A DNA stretch of 64,000 nt from Pseudoclavibacter sp. CFCC 11306 (GTDB taxonomy: Bacteria; Actinomycetota; Actinomycetes; Actinomycetales; Microbacteriaceae): NCBI RefSeq assembly GCF_008831235.1, contig NZ_WBKF01000002.1:62001-126000 (forward strand), in the 5' to 3' direction. Position numbers and translations under genes: made by a program. Under the pieces are notes generated by a model. It made no database searches. It saw only the letters and a list, made by a program, of their open reading frames with translations, and was not told the origin of the DNA. Of this stretch, positions 35,052-44,052 are shown in pieces; position 1 is the first letter of the stretch, and every line of letters begins with the position of its first letter.

Positions 35052-35774
35052 ATGCCGTCATTGACTCAGCGGGTGCGTCGGGCGTTCCAACGTCCTGGCG
35101 CACCCGTCGTCAGCTATGTGATCATCGCGCTGTGCGTGCTGGGCTATCTGCTGCAGCTCGTCGTGCCCGGCTTCACCTCGCTGATGCAGTTTCACAGTGC
35201 ATATGTCGGCGCGTTCTTTCTCGCCGGCCCGGAGTCCGGGGTCTCCGGCCTGATCCCCTTCGAGCCCTGGCGCGCGATCACCTACGGCTTCGTGCACTCC
35301 ACGTTCGGTGTGCTGCCGCTGCATCTGCTGCTGAACATGTACACGCTCTGGATCTTCGGCACGATTCTCGAGCCGATGCTCGGTCGCGGACGCTTCATCA
35401 CGCTCTACGTCTTCGGCCTCGTGGGCGGCGCACTGGGCGTCTACCTGCTCTCGCCACAGACGGGTGTGATCGGCGCATCTGGGGCGCTCTTCGCGATGAT
35501 GGGCGCGCTGCTGGTGATTCAGCGTCGACTGGGCGGTCAGACGACGCAGCTGCTCGTGCTGCTCGCGATCAACTTCTTCTACGGGTTCTTCGCCGGCGGG
35601 GTCAGCTGGCAGGCGCACCTCGGCGGTCTCGTCGTGGGGCTGCTCAGCGGGCTCATCCTGGCCGAGACGCGTCAGCCCAAAGACCGCACCCTGCGTATCG
35701 TCTACTTCGTCGTGCTCGGCGTGGTCATGGTGGTGCTGTTCGCGATCGCTCCGGGTATGCTCTGGCAGCGCTAG
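35052..35774 (+). CDS. Rhomboid family intramembrane serine protease
   Basis: A 240-residue membrane protease with six or seven helices. The catalytic serine is S143 in GASGALF and the histidine H189 in QAHLGG; N95 in HLLLNMYTLW fits the oxyanion-stabilising asparagine. Its substrate is unknown. It follows ppiA by three bases and converges with crgA. Members at this position in actinobacteria are conserved near the origin. Confidence 0.92.
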   Translation: MPSLTQRVRRAFQRPGAPVVSYVIIALCVLGYLLQLVVPGFTSLMQFHSAYVGAFFLAGPESGVSGLIPFEPWRAITYGFVHSTFGVLPLHLLLNMYTLWIFGTILEPMLGRGRFITLYVFGLVGGALGVYLLSPQTGVIGASGALFAMMGALLVIQRRLGGQTTQLLVLLAINFFYGFFAGGVSWQAHLGGLVVGLLSGLILAETRQPKDRTLRIVYFVVLGVVMVVLFAIAPGMLWQR

Positions 35775-35812
35775 GCGGTGATGTGGTCGTTCACCGGCAC
35801 TGCTGCCGAGGT

Positions 35813-36070
35813 TCAGCGCCAGCGTGTGGTCATCAAGAAGCCAACCATCAGAATGCCGAAGCCGACGAGGATGTTGCCCTGGCCGAGGGCCGGGATCGGC
35901 CACTGGGCGCTGAAGCTAATATAGAAAACGATGATCCAGAGCAGGCCGATCGCCATCAGGCCGAACATGACGAACTTGAACCACGGTGGGTTCGGTTTCG
36001 TGCTCTTCGACCGGTCGGCCGTCTCGGTCGCATCCTGCCGGTCGGAGTTCTTCTTCTTGTTGTTCGCCAC
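35813..36070 (-). CDS. crgA: Cell division protein CrgA
   Basis: An 85-residue divisome protein with two transmembrane helices (about residues 30-52 and 62-82) and a short basic N-terminus; the end GFLMTTRWR matches the family ending. CrgA interacts with FtsZ, FtsQ and PBPs in mycobacteria. The start is a GTG at 36070, eight bases downstream of a TACACT -10 on the reverse strand (36079-36084), suggesting a leaderless message. It diverges from the sortase gene over only 33 bases. Confidence 0.9.
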   Translation of the reverse strand: MANNKKKNSDRQDATETADRSKSTKPNPPWFKFVMFGLMAIGLLWIIVFYISFSAQWPIPALGQGNILVGFGILMVGFLMTTRWR

Positions 36071-36103
36071 GGAAGTACAGTGTAGCCCAAGGAGTGCAGA
36101 CTT

Positions 36104-36874
36104 GTGAGTGAACCGATGTCGCGCCGAGAGCGCCGCCGCAGCGAGCAGCCGCGCCGCGTACGTCGCTCGGTGGGGTCGGTCATCGTGACGGTGATCGGCG
36201 AGCTGATGCTGACCGCGGGTGTGCTCGTGCTGCTCTTCATCGGCTGGAAGATGTGGGTCAACGACTCCAGCATCGACCGCTCTCAGGAAAGAGCCGCAGC
36301 CGGCATCTCTCAGGGCTGGCAGCAGGAGGCAACCCCAGGCACGGGCGGGCAGGCCACGGCAACGCCGGGCGACCCGAGCATCCACCCAGAGGGCAACGAC
36401 ATCTTCGGAGTGCTCTACATTCAGAGACTCGGCGACCAATGGCAGCGACCGATCGCTCGGGGAGTCGAGAAGAAGCCCGTGCTCGATCACATCGGCTTCG
36501 GCTGGTATCCCGATACGAATATGCCCGGCCAGGTCGGCAACTTCGCGGTCGCCGCACATCGTGGCGGTCAGGGCTCGAGCCTGCGCTACGTCGACAGCCT
36601 CACGGTCGGAGACAAAATGGTCGTCGAGACCAAAGACGGCTGGTACACCTACACCTATCGCAACACCGAGTACGTCATGGACGTCGACGTGAACGTGCTG
36701 AATCCGGTGCCGCAGAGCACCGTGCAGGCCACTGACCGGCTGTTGACGGTCACGAGCTGCAATCCGTATCCCTTCACGAACGGCGAGCGGATCATCTCGT
36801 ACGGTGTGCTCGACAGCTTCCAGCCGCGCTCGGCGGGGGCACCCGCGTCACTGGACTATCTGCAGAAAGGCTGA
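36104..36874 (+). CDS. srtE: Class E sortase
   Basis: A 256-residue membrane-anchored transpeptidase that attaches sorted proteins to the cell wall. One transmembrane helix (about residues 28-50) follows an Arg-rich cytoplasmic start; the catalytic residues are H152 (AAHRGG), C219 (TSCNPY) and R229 (NGERII). Class E enzymes of high-GC actinobacteria usually recognise LAXTG signals. The GTG at 36104 has AAGGAG nine bases upstream. The Thr/Gly/Pro-rich spacer (75-95) is a flexible linker. No obvious LAXTG substrate gene is in the window. Confidence 0.9.
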   Translation: MSEPMSRRERRRSEQPRRVRRSVGSVIVTVIGELMLTAGVLVLLFIGWKMWVNDSSIDRSQERAAAGISQGWQQEATPGTGGQATATPGDPSIHPEGNDIFGVLYIQRLGDQWQRPIARGVEKKPVLDHIGFGWYPDTNMPGQVGNFAVAAHRGGQGSSLRYVDSLTVGDKMVVETKDGWYTYTYRNTEYVMDVDVNVLNPVPQSTVQATDRLLTVTSCNPYPFTNGERIISYGVLDSFQPRSAGAPASLDYLQKG

Positions 36875-36877
36875 TCC

Positions 36878-37033
36878 ATGTACGGACTGATCTGGAGAAT
36901 TCTGCCGGGGCCTTGGCCGGTCAAACTGCTGCAGTCGCTGATTCTGGTCGGCGCGGTGCTCGCACTGCTCAACTGGGTCGTCTTTCCCTGGGTGAACACC
37001 CTGGTCGACACCGGCGAAGCGACGGTGGGCTGA
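36878..37033 (+). CDS. Small membrane protein (51 aa) between sortase and pabA
   Basis: An unrecognised 51-residue protein. It starts MYGLIWRILPGPWPVKLLQ, continues as one hydrophobic helix (about 18-38) and ends in a polar tail. The GAAAGG ribosome-binding site lies seven bases before the ATG at 36878, three bases after the sortase stop, and its own stop overlaps the pabA start by one base (TGATG). This tight packing between two well-known genes supports real coding. Its topology suggests an envelope-associated accessory, perhaps of the sortase. Confidence 0.75.
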   Translation: MYGLIWRILPGPWPVKLLQSLILVGAVLALLNWVVFPWVNTLVDTGEATVG

Positions 37034-37671
37034 TGAGCGACATTCTGGTCGTCGACAACTACGACAGCTTCGTCTACACGATCAACGGCTACCTGCAGCA
37101 GCTGGGTGCGACGACGACGGTCGTGCGCAACGACGAGCTGCAGGCGAGCGATCTCGACGAGGCTCTGGGCCACGTCGCAGGGCTGCTGGTCTCGCCTGGA
37201 CCCGGGACTCCGACTGACGCTGGAGTCAGCCCCGATGCCATTCGCTGGGCAGCTGCACATCGCCTGCCCATGCTGGGCGTCTGCCTGGGGCATCAGGCCC
37301 TGGCCGAGGTGTACGGAGCGACGGTGTCGAACGCCGAGCAGCTGATGCACGGCCGGCTCTCGACAGTCGTGCACGACGACGTGCCGTTCTTTGCGGGTGT
37401 TCCCGAGCGGTTTCAGGCCACGCGATATCACTCACTGGCGGTGGTGGATGCCACGGTGCCGTCCGAGCTGCAGGTGACGGCTCGTACTGATGACGGGGTG
37501 ATTATGGCGCTCCAGCATCGTGAGCTGCCTCTGTGGGGTGTGCAGTACCACCCGGAGTCGGTGCTGACCGAGCACGGCTACCGTCAGTTCGGCAACTGGC
37601 TCGAACTGGCCGGTGTCAAGGGGGCCGCGGAACGCGCGTCCCACCTCAGCCCGCTGATCAACGAGGCGTGA
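37033..37671 (+). CDS. pabA: Glutamine amidotransferase of anthranilate/aminodeoxychorismate synthase type
   Basis: A 212-residue class I glutamine amidotransferase (PabA/TrpG-like) that supplies ammonia from glutamine to aminodeoxychorismate or anthranilate synthase. The nucleophile is C84 in GVCLGHQ; the His-Glu pair is in VQYHPESV, and VDNYDSFVYT is the start motif. The ATG at 37033 is coupled to the small upstream gene. This position, beside pknB near the origin, is typical of actinobacterial pabA. Which partner it serves cannot be told. Confidence 0.85.
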   Translation: MSDILVVDNYDSFVYTINGYLQQLGATTTVVRNDELQASDLDEALGHVAGLLVSPGPGTPTDAGVSPDAIRWAAAHRLPMLGVCLGHQALAEVYGATVSNAEQLMHGRLSTVVHDDVPFFAGVPERFQATRYHSLAVVDATVPSELQVTARTDDGVIMALQHRELPLWGVQYHPESVLTEHGYRQFGNWLELAGVKGAAERASHLSPLINEA

Positions 37672-37719
37672 GCCGCGGGGGCTGCCGCGAGACTCCCCAG
37701 CAGACCCCAGTCGTGCTCT

Positions 37720-37748
37720 GATATCAGGGTGAGCTGGATATCAGGGTG
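37720..37748. repeat. Short direct repeat between pabA and pknB
   Basis: GATATCAGGGTG occurs at 37720-37731 and 37737-37748, five bases apart, in the convergent gap of 116 bases. I see no known function. Confidence 0.3.
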
Positions 37749-37787
37749 TGCTGTGCTCTGACTCGGCTGTGCTGCTTGCCGAGCTGA

Positions 37788-39569
37788 CTACGGAGCCGGC
37801 GGCGCCGACGACTCAGGCGCCGGTGCCTCGCTCGACGGCGTCGGTGGTGGTGCGCACTTCGAGCTGTCAGCCATGTAGTAGTACAGGATGACCTCGGTCG
37901 AGGCGTTCGCCGCCAGCTCGGTACCCGGCTTCGGGTCAGAGAACTGCACCGTGTACGACGAAGCCTGGCAGCGGCGCACCGGCTGCGGCCGGGCGGAGAG
38001 CCCGAGATCGCGCAGCTGGCTGATCGCGTCATTGATCGGCTTGCCGACAAGATCGCCGGGGATGACGACACGGCCGGAAGAGATCTGCAGCCGCACTGAG
38101 GTTCCTGAGCGCACCTGGCTCTGCGCGGTGGGCTCAGAGGCGATGACCTGACCGGCGGGGACGTCGCCGTTGATCACCTGGGTGATCTGACCGACCTGCA
38201 GACCTGCATCGGTCAGCTTCTTGGTGGCCTCGTCCTGAGTGAGCTTCGAGACGTCGGGGATGGTGACCATGGGGGCACCGCTGGAGACCTTCACCTGGAC
38301 GTCGCTGCCAGCCAGAGCCAGGGCTCCTGCCGGGGGATCGGTCTCGATGACGCGACCGGGCGAGACCGAGTCGTCGGTCTGATCGACCTTGACCGGGTTC
38401 AGCCCGCGGTCTTTCAGCTGCTGTTCGGCGGTCTGGTAGGTGGCTCCGGCAAGGTTCGGAACAGCGACCTGAGCGCCCTCGGGGCTGGCGATGCGCGGCT
38501 GCAGCAAGGCGAGCCAGAGAACGGCGATGACGCCGATGACGCCCACGCCGATCACGATGGCCCAAATGGTGCCGATGCCGCCTTTGCGCAGCTCGCGATC
38601 GATGAAGCGCGACGAGGGGTCGTCGTCTTCGGGGTCGAGATCGAGCGCGTCGTCGATGGGGGAGTCTTCGAGAATCAGAGTGCTCGCCGCATCGTAGCTC
38701 GGGCCGCGAGTAGGCACGCCCTGCGCCAAACGGTCGACGTCGGCTCGGAAGTCTTCGGCCGTCTGATACCGGCGCGTCGGGTCTTTCGCGAGAGCCGACA
38801 GAATGACACGGTCATCGTTCTCACCGAGGTCGTCGTTGAGGCTGCTCGGAGTCGGCGCGGTCGCGTTCACATGCTGATAGGCGATCGAGGCCGGGCTGTC
38901 GCCCTTGAACGGCACACGACCGACGAGCATCTCGTACAGGATGACGCCGACGCTGTAGAGGTCCGAACGGCCGTCGACACGGTCGCCACGCGCCTGCTCA
39001 GGGGCGAAGTAGAGCGCAGTGCCGACGACCGAACCGGTCTGGGCGACGGTGCCCTCGCTCTCGCTGAGCGCACGCGCCACGCCGAAGTCCATCACCTTTG
39101 CGTCGCCGCTCGAGGTGATCATGATGTTGCCGGGCTTGATGTCGCGGTGGATGATGTTGGCCCGGTGCGAGTACTCGAGCGCACGCAGCACTTGGTCGGT
39201 GATCTTCAGCGCCTCGGCGCGGTCGATCGTGCCCTTCGCGAGTTTCTCTTTGAGCGTCTGGCCCTCGACATATTCCATGACGAGGAACGGCACCTCTTGA
39301 GGGCGTGCATTCGGTCCAGTGGCGATCATGTCCTGCCCGGCATCGTACGTGCGCACGATGTACGGGCTGATCATGCGAGCTGCAGCGGTGGTCTCGTTGC
39401 GAAAGCGCTTCTGGAAGATCGGATCATCTGCCAGCTGAGGTCGAAGCAGTTTGATGGCCACGGTGCGACCAAGGCGGGTATCGGTGCCAAGGTAGACGTC
39501 ACCCATACCACCGTGCCCGATGAGACGGCCGACTCTGTATCGGCCGCTCAACAACGGCTGTTCACTCAT
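37788..39569 (-). CDS. pknB: Serine/threonine protein kinase PknB with three PASTA domains
   Basis: A 593-residue transmembrane kinase that senses cell-wall fragments and phosphorylates growth and division proteins. Kinase domain about 10-270: glycine loop IGHGGMGDVY, VAIK lysine, HRDIKPGN catalytic loop, DFGVA. A charged juxtamembrane region is followed by one helix (about 330-350) and three extracellular PASTA repeats, starting VAVPNLAG, VTIPDVSK and VVIPGDLVG. The third repeat and the tail each carry a Cys (RRCQA, SSKCA), a possible disulfide. The tail is Pro/Ser-rich. M. tuberculosis PknB has four PASTA repeats. It is separated from pknA by 108 bases. Confidence 0.95.
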   Translation of the reverse strand: MSEQPLLSGRYRVGRLIGHGGMGDVYLGTDTRLGRTVAIKLLRPQLADDPIFQKRFRNETTAAARMISPYIVRTYDAGQDMIATGPNARPQEVPFLVMEYVEGQTLKEKLAKGTIDRAEALKITDQVLRALEYSHRANIIHRDIKPGNIMITSSGDAKVMDFGVARALSESEGTVAQTGSVVGTALYFAPEQARGDRVDGRSDLYSVGVILYEMLVGRVPFKGDSPASIAYQHVNATAPTPSSLNDDLGENDDRVILSALAKDPTRRYQTAEDFRADVDRLAQGVPTRGPSYDAASTLILEDSPIDDALDLDPEDDDPSSRFIDRELRKGGIGTIWAIVIGVGVIGVIAVLWLALLQPRIASPEGAQVAVPNLAGATYQTAEQQLKDRGLNPVKVDQTDDSVSPGRVIETDPPAGALALAGSDVQVKVSSGAPMVTIPDVSKLTQDEATKKLTDAGLQVGQITQVINGDVPAGQVIASEPTAQSQVRSGTSVRLQISSGRVVIPGDLVGKPINDAISQLRDLGLSARPQPVRRCQASSYTVQFSDPKPGTELAANASTEVILYYYMADSSKCAPPPTPSSEAPAPESSAPPAP

Positions 39570-39616
39570 ACACCCACCTGTAGACAGTAGATTCCGTCCG
39601 CCAGTCTAGCGGAACT

Positions 39617-39634
39617 TACACGGGAACCCGTGTA
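39617..39634. promoter_or_regulatory. Palindrome upstream of pknB
   Basis: TACACGGG and CCCGTGTA flank a central AA, an 18-base perfect inverted repeat 48 bases upstream of the pknB start in the only real gap within the kinase operon. It could be an operator or a short terminator separating pknA from pknB. A reverse-strand TACTGT near 39588 is a possible -10. Confidence 0.5.
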
Positions 39635-39677
39635 GTCGGCCTCAGACGTTGTCGAGAAAGCACCTGCCTCAGGGCTT

Positions 39678-41180
39678 TTACTGGGAACTCGGAGTCGGCT
39701 GCGGGTTCGTTGGGGTGGAGGTCGGCGTCGGTGTTGGGGCGGTGTACTGGCCCACCGTCACGCTGATACTCACACCGGGCTGGAAGGTACCGGCCTCATG
39801 GCTGAGCACTTTGCCGTCTTGCGCAGGTGAGTTCACTGGCTGTTCGACCTGATTGACCGAGAGCCCCTTGCTGTTCAGCTGGGCGCGCACAGCGGCGATG
39901 TCCTGCCCGACGAACTCGTCAGCCGCGATGCTCACCGTGCTCTGGGTGGGCGTGGGCGTGGGCGTCGGCGTCTGGGTGCGCGTCGGGGTCGGTGACGGCT
40001 TCTCTGAGGGTGTCTCTGAGGGCGTCTCGGTCACCGTCGGGGTCGGTGACGGCGTCTCGGGCTCGCTCTGATTGGCCAGCAGCGCCCAGACGCTGCCACC
40101 GGCGACGAGCAGGAGCAGCACGATCAGCGCGACCAGGGGCCACGTCCATTTGTTGCGCTTCTTCTTCGGCTTGCTTTTTTTCGCATCGTCGACCTGGGTC
40201 GCGCTGGCGTCGAGCAGTGGCTGCCCGTTCTGAGTGCCGATGATGGCGGTGGCCGGCTGGGCGGCATCCTGCGTGGTGCCGATCAGCGCGGTCTCGTCGA
40301 GCGCCGTGGTCTGCTGACCGGTCGGTGTGACCTGCGGCACCTCCATGGCGGCGGTGCGGATGTCGCCGACGCGCAACGCCTCGGCGGCCTTCGCCAGATG
40401 CGTGGCCGACTGCGGGCGGTCGGCCGGGTTCTTGGCGATGCAGCTCATCACGAGCTTGTTCACCGCCGCGGGCACGCTGGTGGGCAGCGGCGGGGGAGTC
40501 TCGTTGATCTGCGCCATCGCGATGGCCACCTGGCTCTCGCCGGTGAAGGGTCGACGACCGGCCAGGCACTCGTACGCCACGATGCCCAGTGAGTAGATGT
40601 CGGTGGCCGGTGACGCGGGGTGACCGCTGGCCTGCTCGGGCGAGAGATACTGCACCGTGCCCATGACCTGCCCGGTGGCGGTCAGCGGCACCTGGTCGGC
40701 GATGCGCGCGATGCCGAAATCGGTGATCTTGACGTGGTGGTCGGGCGTGATGAGCAGGTTGCCCGGTTTCACGTCGCGGTGCACGAGGCCCACCTTGTGC
40801 GCGGCGGCGAGAGCCTGTGCGGTCTGGGCCACGATGTCGAGCACCTGGTCGACCGGCAGCACGCGTTCGTGCTCGAGCACGTTCGACAGCGGTTCGCCGG
40901 GCACGAGCTCCATCACCAGATAGGCGCTGCCCTTCTCTTCGCCGTAGTCGTAGACGCTGGCGATACCCTCATGGTTCACGAGTGCGGCATGCCGGGCCTC
41001 GGCGCGAAAGCGCTCCAGGAACCCGGGATCGCCCATGTACTCGTCTTTCAGGATCTTGATGGCGACGTCGCGACCGATGACCTCGTCATAGGCCTTCCAG
41101 ACCTCGCCCATTCCGCCGACCGCGATACGGCTCGTGAGCTTGTATCGTGCGCCGTACGTGAGGCCTTCTGTGGGTCTCAT
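39678..41180 (-). CDS. pknA: Serine/threonine protein kinase PknA with C-terminal PASTA domain
   Basis: A 500-residue membrane kinase regulating cell shape. Kinase domain about 12-270: IAVGGMGEVW, VAIKILKDE, HRDVKPGNLL, DFGIA. A Lys-rich stretch (KSKPKKKRNK) precedes one transmembrane helix (about 345-367), then a Pro/Thr-rich spacer with repeated PTPTPT, and one PASTA-like repeat (about 415-475). The C-terminal extracellular PASTA is unlike M. tuberculosis PknA but is seen in other actinobacteria. It is coupled to pbpA by a four-base overlap. Confidence 0.93.
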   Translation of the reverse strand: MRPTEGLTYGARYKLTSRIAVGGMGEVWKAYDEVIGRDVAIKILKDEYMGDPGFLERFRAEARHAALVNHEGIASVYDYGEEKGSAYLVMELVPGEPLSNVLEHERVLPVDQVLDIVAQTAQALAAAHKVGLVHRDVKPGNLLITPDHHVKITDFGIARIADQVPLTATGQVMGTVQYLSPEQASGHPASPATDIYSLGIVAYECLAGRRPFTGESQVAIAMAQINETPPPLPTSVPAAVNKLVMSCIAKNPADRPQSATHLAKAAEALRVGDIRTAAMEVPQVTPTGQQTTALDETALIGTTQDAAQPATAIIGTQNGQPLLDASATQVDDAKKSKPKKKRNKWTWPLVALIVLLLLVAGGSVWALLANQSEPETPSPTPTVTETPSETPSEKPSPTPTRTQTPTPTPTPTQSTVSIAADEFVGQDIAAVRAQLNSKGLSVNQVEQPVNSPAQDGKVLSHEAGTFQPGVSISVTVGQYTAPTPTPTSTPTNPQPTPSSQ

Positions 41181-42631
41181 CTGTCTAACACCGCCTTCAT
41201 GATCTTCTGCGCCATGGGAGCCGCCACTCGGTTCGAGCCCTCTGAGTCACCGTAAGAGCCGCCCTCTTCGACCACGACCGCGACTGCGACCTTGGGATCG
41301 TTCGCCGGCGCGAAGCCGGTGAACCAGAGATTGTACTGGCTCTCTTTGGTGGTCTCGGCGGTGCCCGTCTTTCCGGCGACCTCAACCCCGTCTATTCTTG
41401 CACCTGAAATCTCGCCCGATGAGACATTGTTCACCATCATCGAGGTCAGAGTCTGTGCGTTCTCTGCAGATATCGCCTGGTTGAGCTTCTGCGGAGAGAA
41501 CTGCTGCGTGACCGACAGATCGCGGCCGCGCACGGCGTCGATCAGCCCGGGCTGCATGCGGGCGCCCTTGTTGCCGATCGTGGCCGAGATCGAGGCGACC
41601 TGCAGTGGAGTGACGCGCACGTCGTACTGGCCGAAGCTGGCCAGCTGCAGCTGTGCGGTGCTCATGCCGGTCGGGTAGCGGCTCGCGGTGACGTCGAGCG
41701 GAATCTGCTGATTCTCGCCGAAGCCGAAGTCTTTGGCCGTCGAGGCGACTTTGTCTTCGCCCAGCTGTGCACCGAGCTCGGCGAACGGGATGTTGCACGA
41801 GTACTGCAGCGCGGTCTTCAGCGTGGTCTCAGCGCCGCCGTTGCCGCAGGCACGCTTGGTGACGTTGAAAATCTGTGTGCTGGTGCCAGTGAGAGTGAGC
41901 GAACCGGGGTTGGGGAAGGTGCTCTCGGGCGTGTAGCCGTTCTCGAGTGCGGCCGCTGACATGATCAGCTTGAACGTCGACCCGGGAGGATACGTGTCAC
42001 CGCCGATCGCGCGGTTCACCAGAGGCTTGTCCTCCGCCGCATTGAGCTGATCGAAGACCTGGTTGGCCTGAGCGGTGTCGTTGTCGGCGAGCTTGGCGGC
42101 GTCGAAGCCGGGCTTCGAGACCATCGCGAGGATGCGTCCGGTCGAGGGGTCCATGGCGACCGCTGCGCCCTTGCGATCGCCCAGGGCATCCCAGGCGGCC
42201 TTCTGCACGGCCGGGTCGATCGTCAGCACCACGTCGGAGCCCCGCGGCTCGGTGCCGTTGACGCGGTCGACGAGCTGGTCGATGGTCTGGCCGCGACTGG
42301 TGCCGGTGAGCGTCAGGTTCTCGGCGCCCTCGATGCCGGTCGGAGCCAGGCTGTGCGAGTACCAGCCCGTGACGGCCGAGTACATCTCGCCGCCGGGGTA
42401 GCTGCGGGTGAACCGGTATTGGTTGTCGACCGGGTCGGACTGCGCGATCACCTGGTTGCCGACCACGATGCTGCCGCGCTGCACTTTGAAGCCGTCGAGA
42501 ATGGCGCGCGAGTTTCGCGGGTCGCTGTTGAGCTGCTCGCCGAAGATGCCCTGAATCAGGCTCGTCGACACGAAGAGCGAGATGAAGAGCAGGAAGACGA
42601 CGATCGCGACCCGGCGCAGACGCGTGGTCAT
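41177..42631 (-). CDS. pbpA: Class B penicillin-binding protein (PbpA)
   Basis: A 484-residue peptidoglycan transpeptidase with one N-terminal membrane helix (about 8-28). Active-site motifs are STFK (S218-K221), SCN (278-280) and KTG (421-423). The N-terminal dimerisation domain is shorter than in FtsI. It works with RodA, encoded directly upstream, as a glycosyltransferase-transpeptidase pair. Four-base overlaps join rodA, pbpA and pknA, so the complex and its kinase are made together. Confidence 0.95.
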   Translation of the reverse strand: MTTRLRRVAIVVFLLFISLFVSTSLIQGIFGEQLNSDPRNSRAILDGFKVQRGSIVVGNQVIAQSDPVDNQYRFTRSYPGGEMYSAVTGWYSHSLAPTGIEGAENLTLTGTSRGQTIDQLVDRVNGTEPRGSDVVLTIDPAVQKAAWDALGDRKGAAVAMDPSTGRILAMVSKPGFDAAKLADNDTAQANQVFDQLNAAEDKPLVNRAIGGDTYPPGSTFKLIMSAAALENGYTPESTFPNPGSLTLTGTSTQIFNVTKRACGNGGAETTLKTALQYSCNIPFAELGAQLGEDKVASTAKDFGFGENQQIPLDVTASRYPTGMSTAQLQLASFGQYDVRVTPLQVASISATIGNKGARMQPGLIDAVRGRDLSVTQQFSPQKLNQAISAENAQTLTSMMVNNVSSGEISGARIDGVEVAGKTGTAETTKESQYNLWFTGFAPANDPKVAVAVVVEEGGSYGDSEGSNRVAAPMAQKIMKAVLDR

Positions 42632-44052
42632 GAGTGAGCCTCCTTCTCGGCAGGCGAGCCGACGGCGGATGCCGGGGCAGCGTCCGTCGTGCTGCGCAGG
42701 GCCCCGAATCGGTCGGCCTGCGATCGAATCGAGTCGGTGATGCGCAGCAGCAGCGCCATGATGACCCAGTTCGCCAGCAGGCTCGAGCCACCGGCTGCGA
42801 GGAACGGCGTGGGCAGGCCGGTGAGCGGGATCACCCGCGTCACACCGCCCACGACGATGAACACCTGCAGGCAGAGCACGAACGACAACCCGGTGGCCAG
42901 TAGGCGGCCGAAGTCATCGCTCGCCGTGAAGCCGACGCGGAGCCCTCGGCCGACGAGCAGCAGGAACAGGCAGAGGATGGCGAAGATGCCGATCAGACCG
43001 ACCTCTTCGCCGATGCTGGTGAAGATGTAGTCGGAGCGGGCAAGTGGGGTCAGCTGCGGGTAGCCACGCCCCCAGCCGGTGCCGAACATGCCGCCGTGCG
43101 CCTGACCGAAGAGCCCCTGCACGAGCTGGTAGCTGCCGCCGTACTGCTGGTTGTAGAGCGTGTCGTCGAGCGGGTCGAGCCAGGCGTGGACGCGACCCTG
43201 CACGAGCGGGATGAAGCGGTAGGCGGCGAGGCCGCCGGCGACGAACATGAGCAGCCCGATGACCACCCAGCTGGCCAGCCCGGTGGCGACGTAGAGCATC
43301 ACCAAGAAGAGACCGAAGTAGAGCAGCGAGGTGCCGAGGTCTTTCTGCACCACCAGCACGGTCATCGCCATCGCCCAGACGACGAGGATCGGCCCGGAGT
43401 CTTTGGGGCGCGGGAAGGTCATGCCGGCGAAGCGGCGACCGGCGGCGGTGATGCTCTCGCCGCGTGCGACCAGGTATCCGGCGAAGAAGACCGCGAGCGT
43501 GATCTTCGCGTATTCGCTGGGCTGGAAGGTGACCGGTCCCAGCTTGACCCAGAGCTCGGCATTGGTGCCCAGCGATGTGCCGATGCCCGGAATCATGGGC
43601 AGCACCAGCAGCACGATGCTCGCCAGCATGAACACGTAGGTGTATCGCTGCAGCACGCGGTGGTTGCGCAGAAAGTACAGCACGACCGCGGCGATGACGA
43701 CGGCTGCCGTCGCCCAGAGCGCCTGTCGCATCGCGGGAGTCGAACCGGTCGACCCCTGGGCGATGTCGATGCGGTAGATCGCGACGATGCCGATCGAGTT
43801 CAGCGTCGCGGCGATGGGCAGGATGATCGGGTCGGCCTTCGACGCCCGCATGCGCAGCACGATGTGCAGGGCGAGCACGGCGGCCCAGAAGACGGCGCCG
43901 ATGACGAACGGGGGAATGTCGAGTGCGCCGAGTGCGCCGAGCTGCACCGCCGCCAGACCGAGCGCCGAGACGATGGCGCCGAGAACGAGCAGCACCAGCT
44001 CGATGCCGCGCAGATTCCGGTCGACCAGACGCAGATTGTGCTGGCGGCTCAC
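42628..44052 (-). CDS. rodA: RodA/FtsW-family peptidoglycan glycosyltransferase
   Basis: A 474-residue SEDS polymerase with about 10-12 membrane helices. Key segments are FQPSEYAKI, VVQKDLGTSLLYFGLF (with the catalytic Asp-Leu-Gly), NQQYGGSYQLVQGLFG, and the end GLPTPFLAAGGSSLLANW, matching the SEDS consensus. It polymerises lipid II into glycan strands with the PbpA encoded just after. It is coupled to pstP upstream. Confidence 0.95.
   Translation of the reverse strand: MSRQHNLRLVDRNLRGIELVLLVLGAIVSALGLAAVQLGALGALDIPPFVIGAVFWAAVLALHIVLRMRASKADPIILPIAATLNSIGIVAIYRIDIAQGSTGSTPAMRQALWATAAVVIAAVVLYFLRNHRVLQRYTYVFMLASIVLLVLPMIPGIGTSLGTNAELWVKLGPVTFQPSEYAKITLAVFFAGYLVARGESITAAGRRFAGMTFPRPKDSGPILVVWAMAMTVLVVQKDLGTSLLYFGLFLVMLYVATGLASWVVIGLLMFVAGGLAAYRFIPLVQGRVHAWLDPLDDTLYNQQYGGSYQLVQGLFGQAHGGMFGTGWGRGYPQLTPLARSDYIFTSIGEEVGLIGIFAILCLFLLLVGRGLRVGFTASDDFGRLLATGLSFVLCLQVFIVVGGVTRVIPLTGLPTPFLAAGGSSLLANWVIMALLLRITDSIRSQADRFGALRSTTDAAPASAVGSPAEKEAHS

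Noticed and set aside
39950-40060. Simple repeats (PT and ET runs) in pknA as a possible variable tandem repeat
   Set aside because: They encode an ordinary Pro/Thr spacer outside the membrane; units are irregular.
40740-40790. parS-like GGTTTCACGT in pknA
   Set aside because: Only half of the palindrome is present and the sequence codes for conserved kinase residues.
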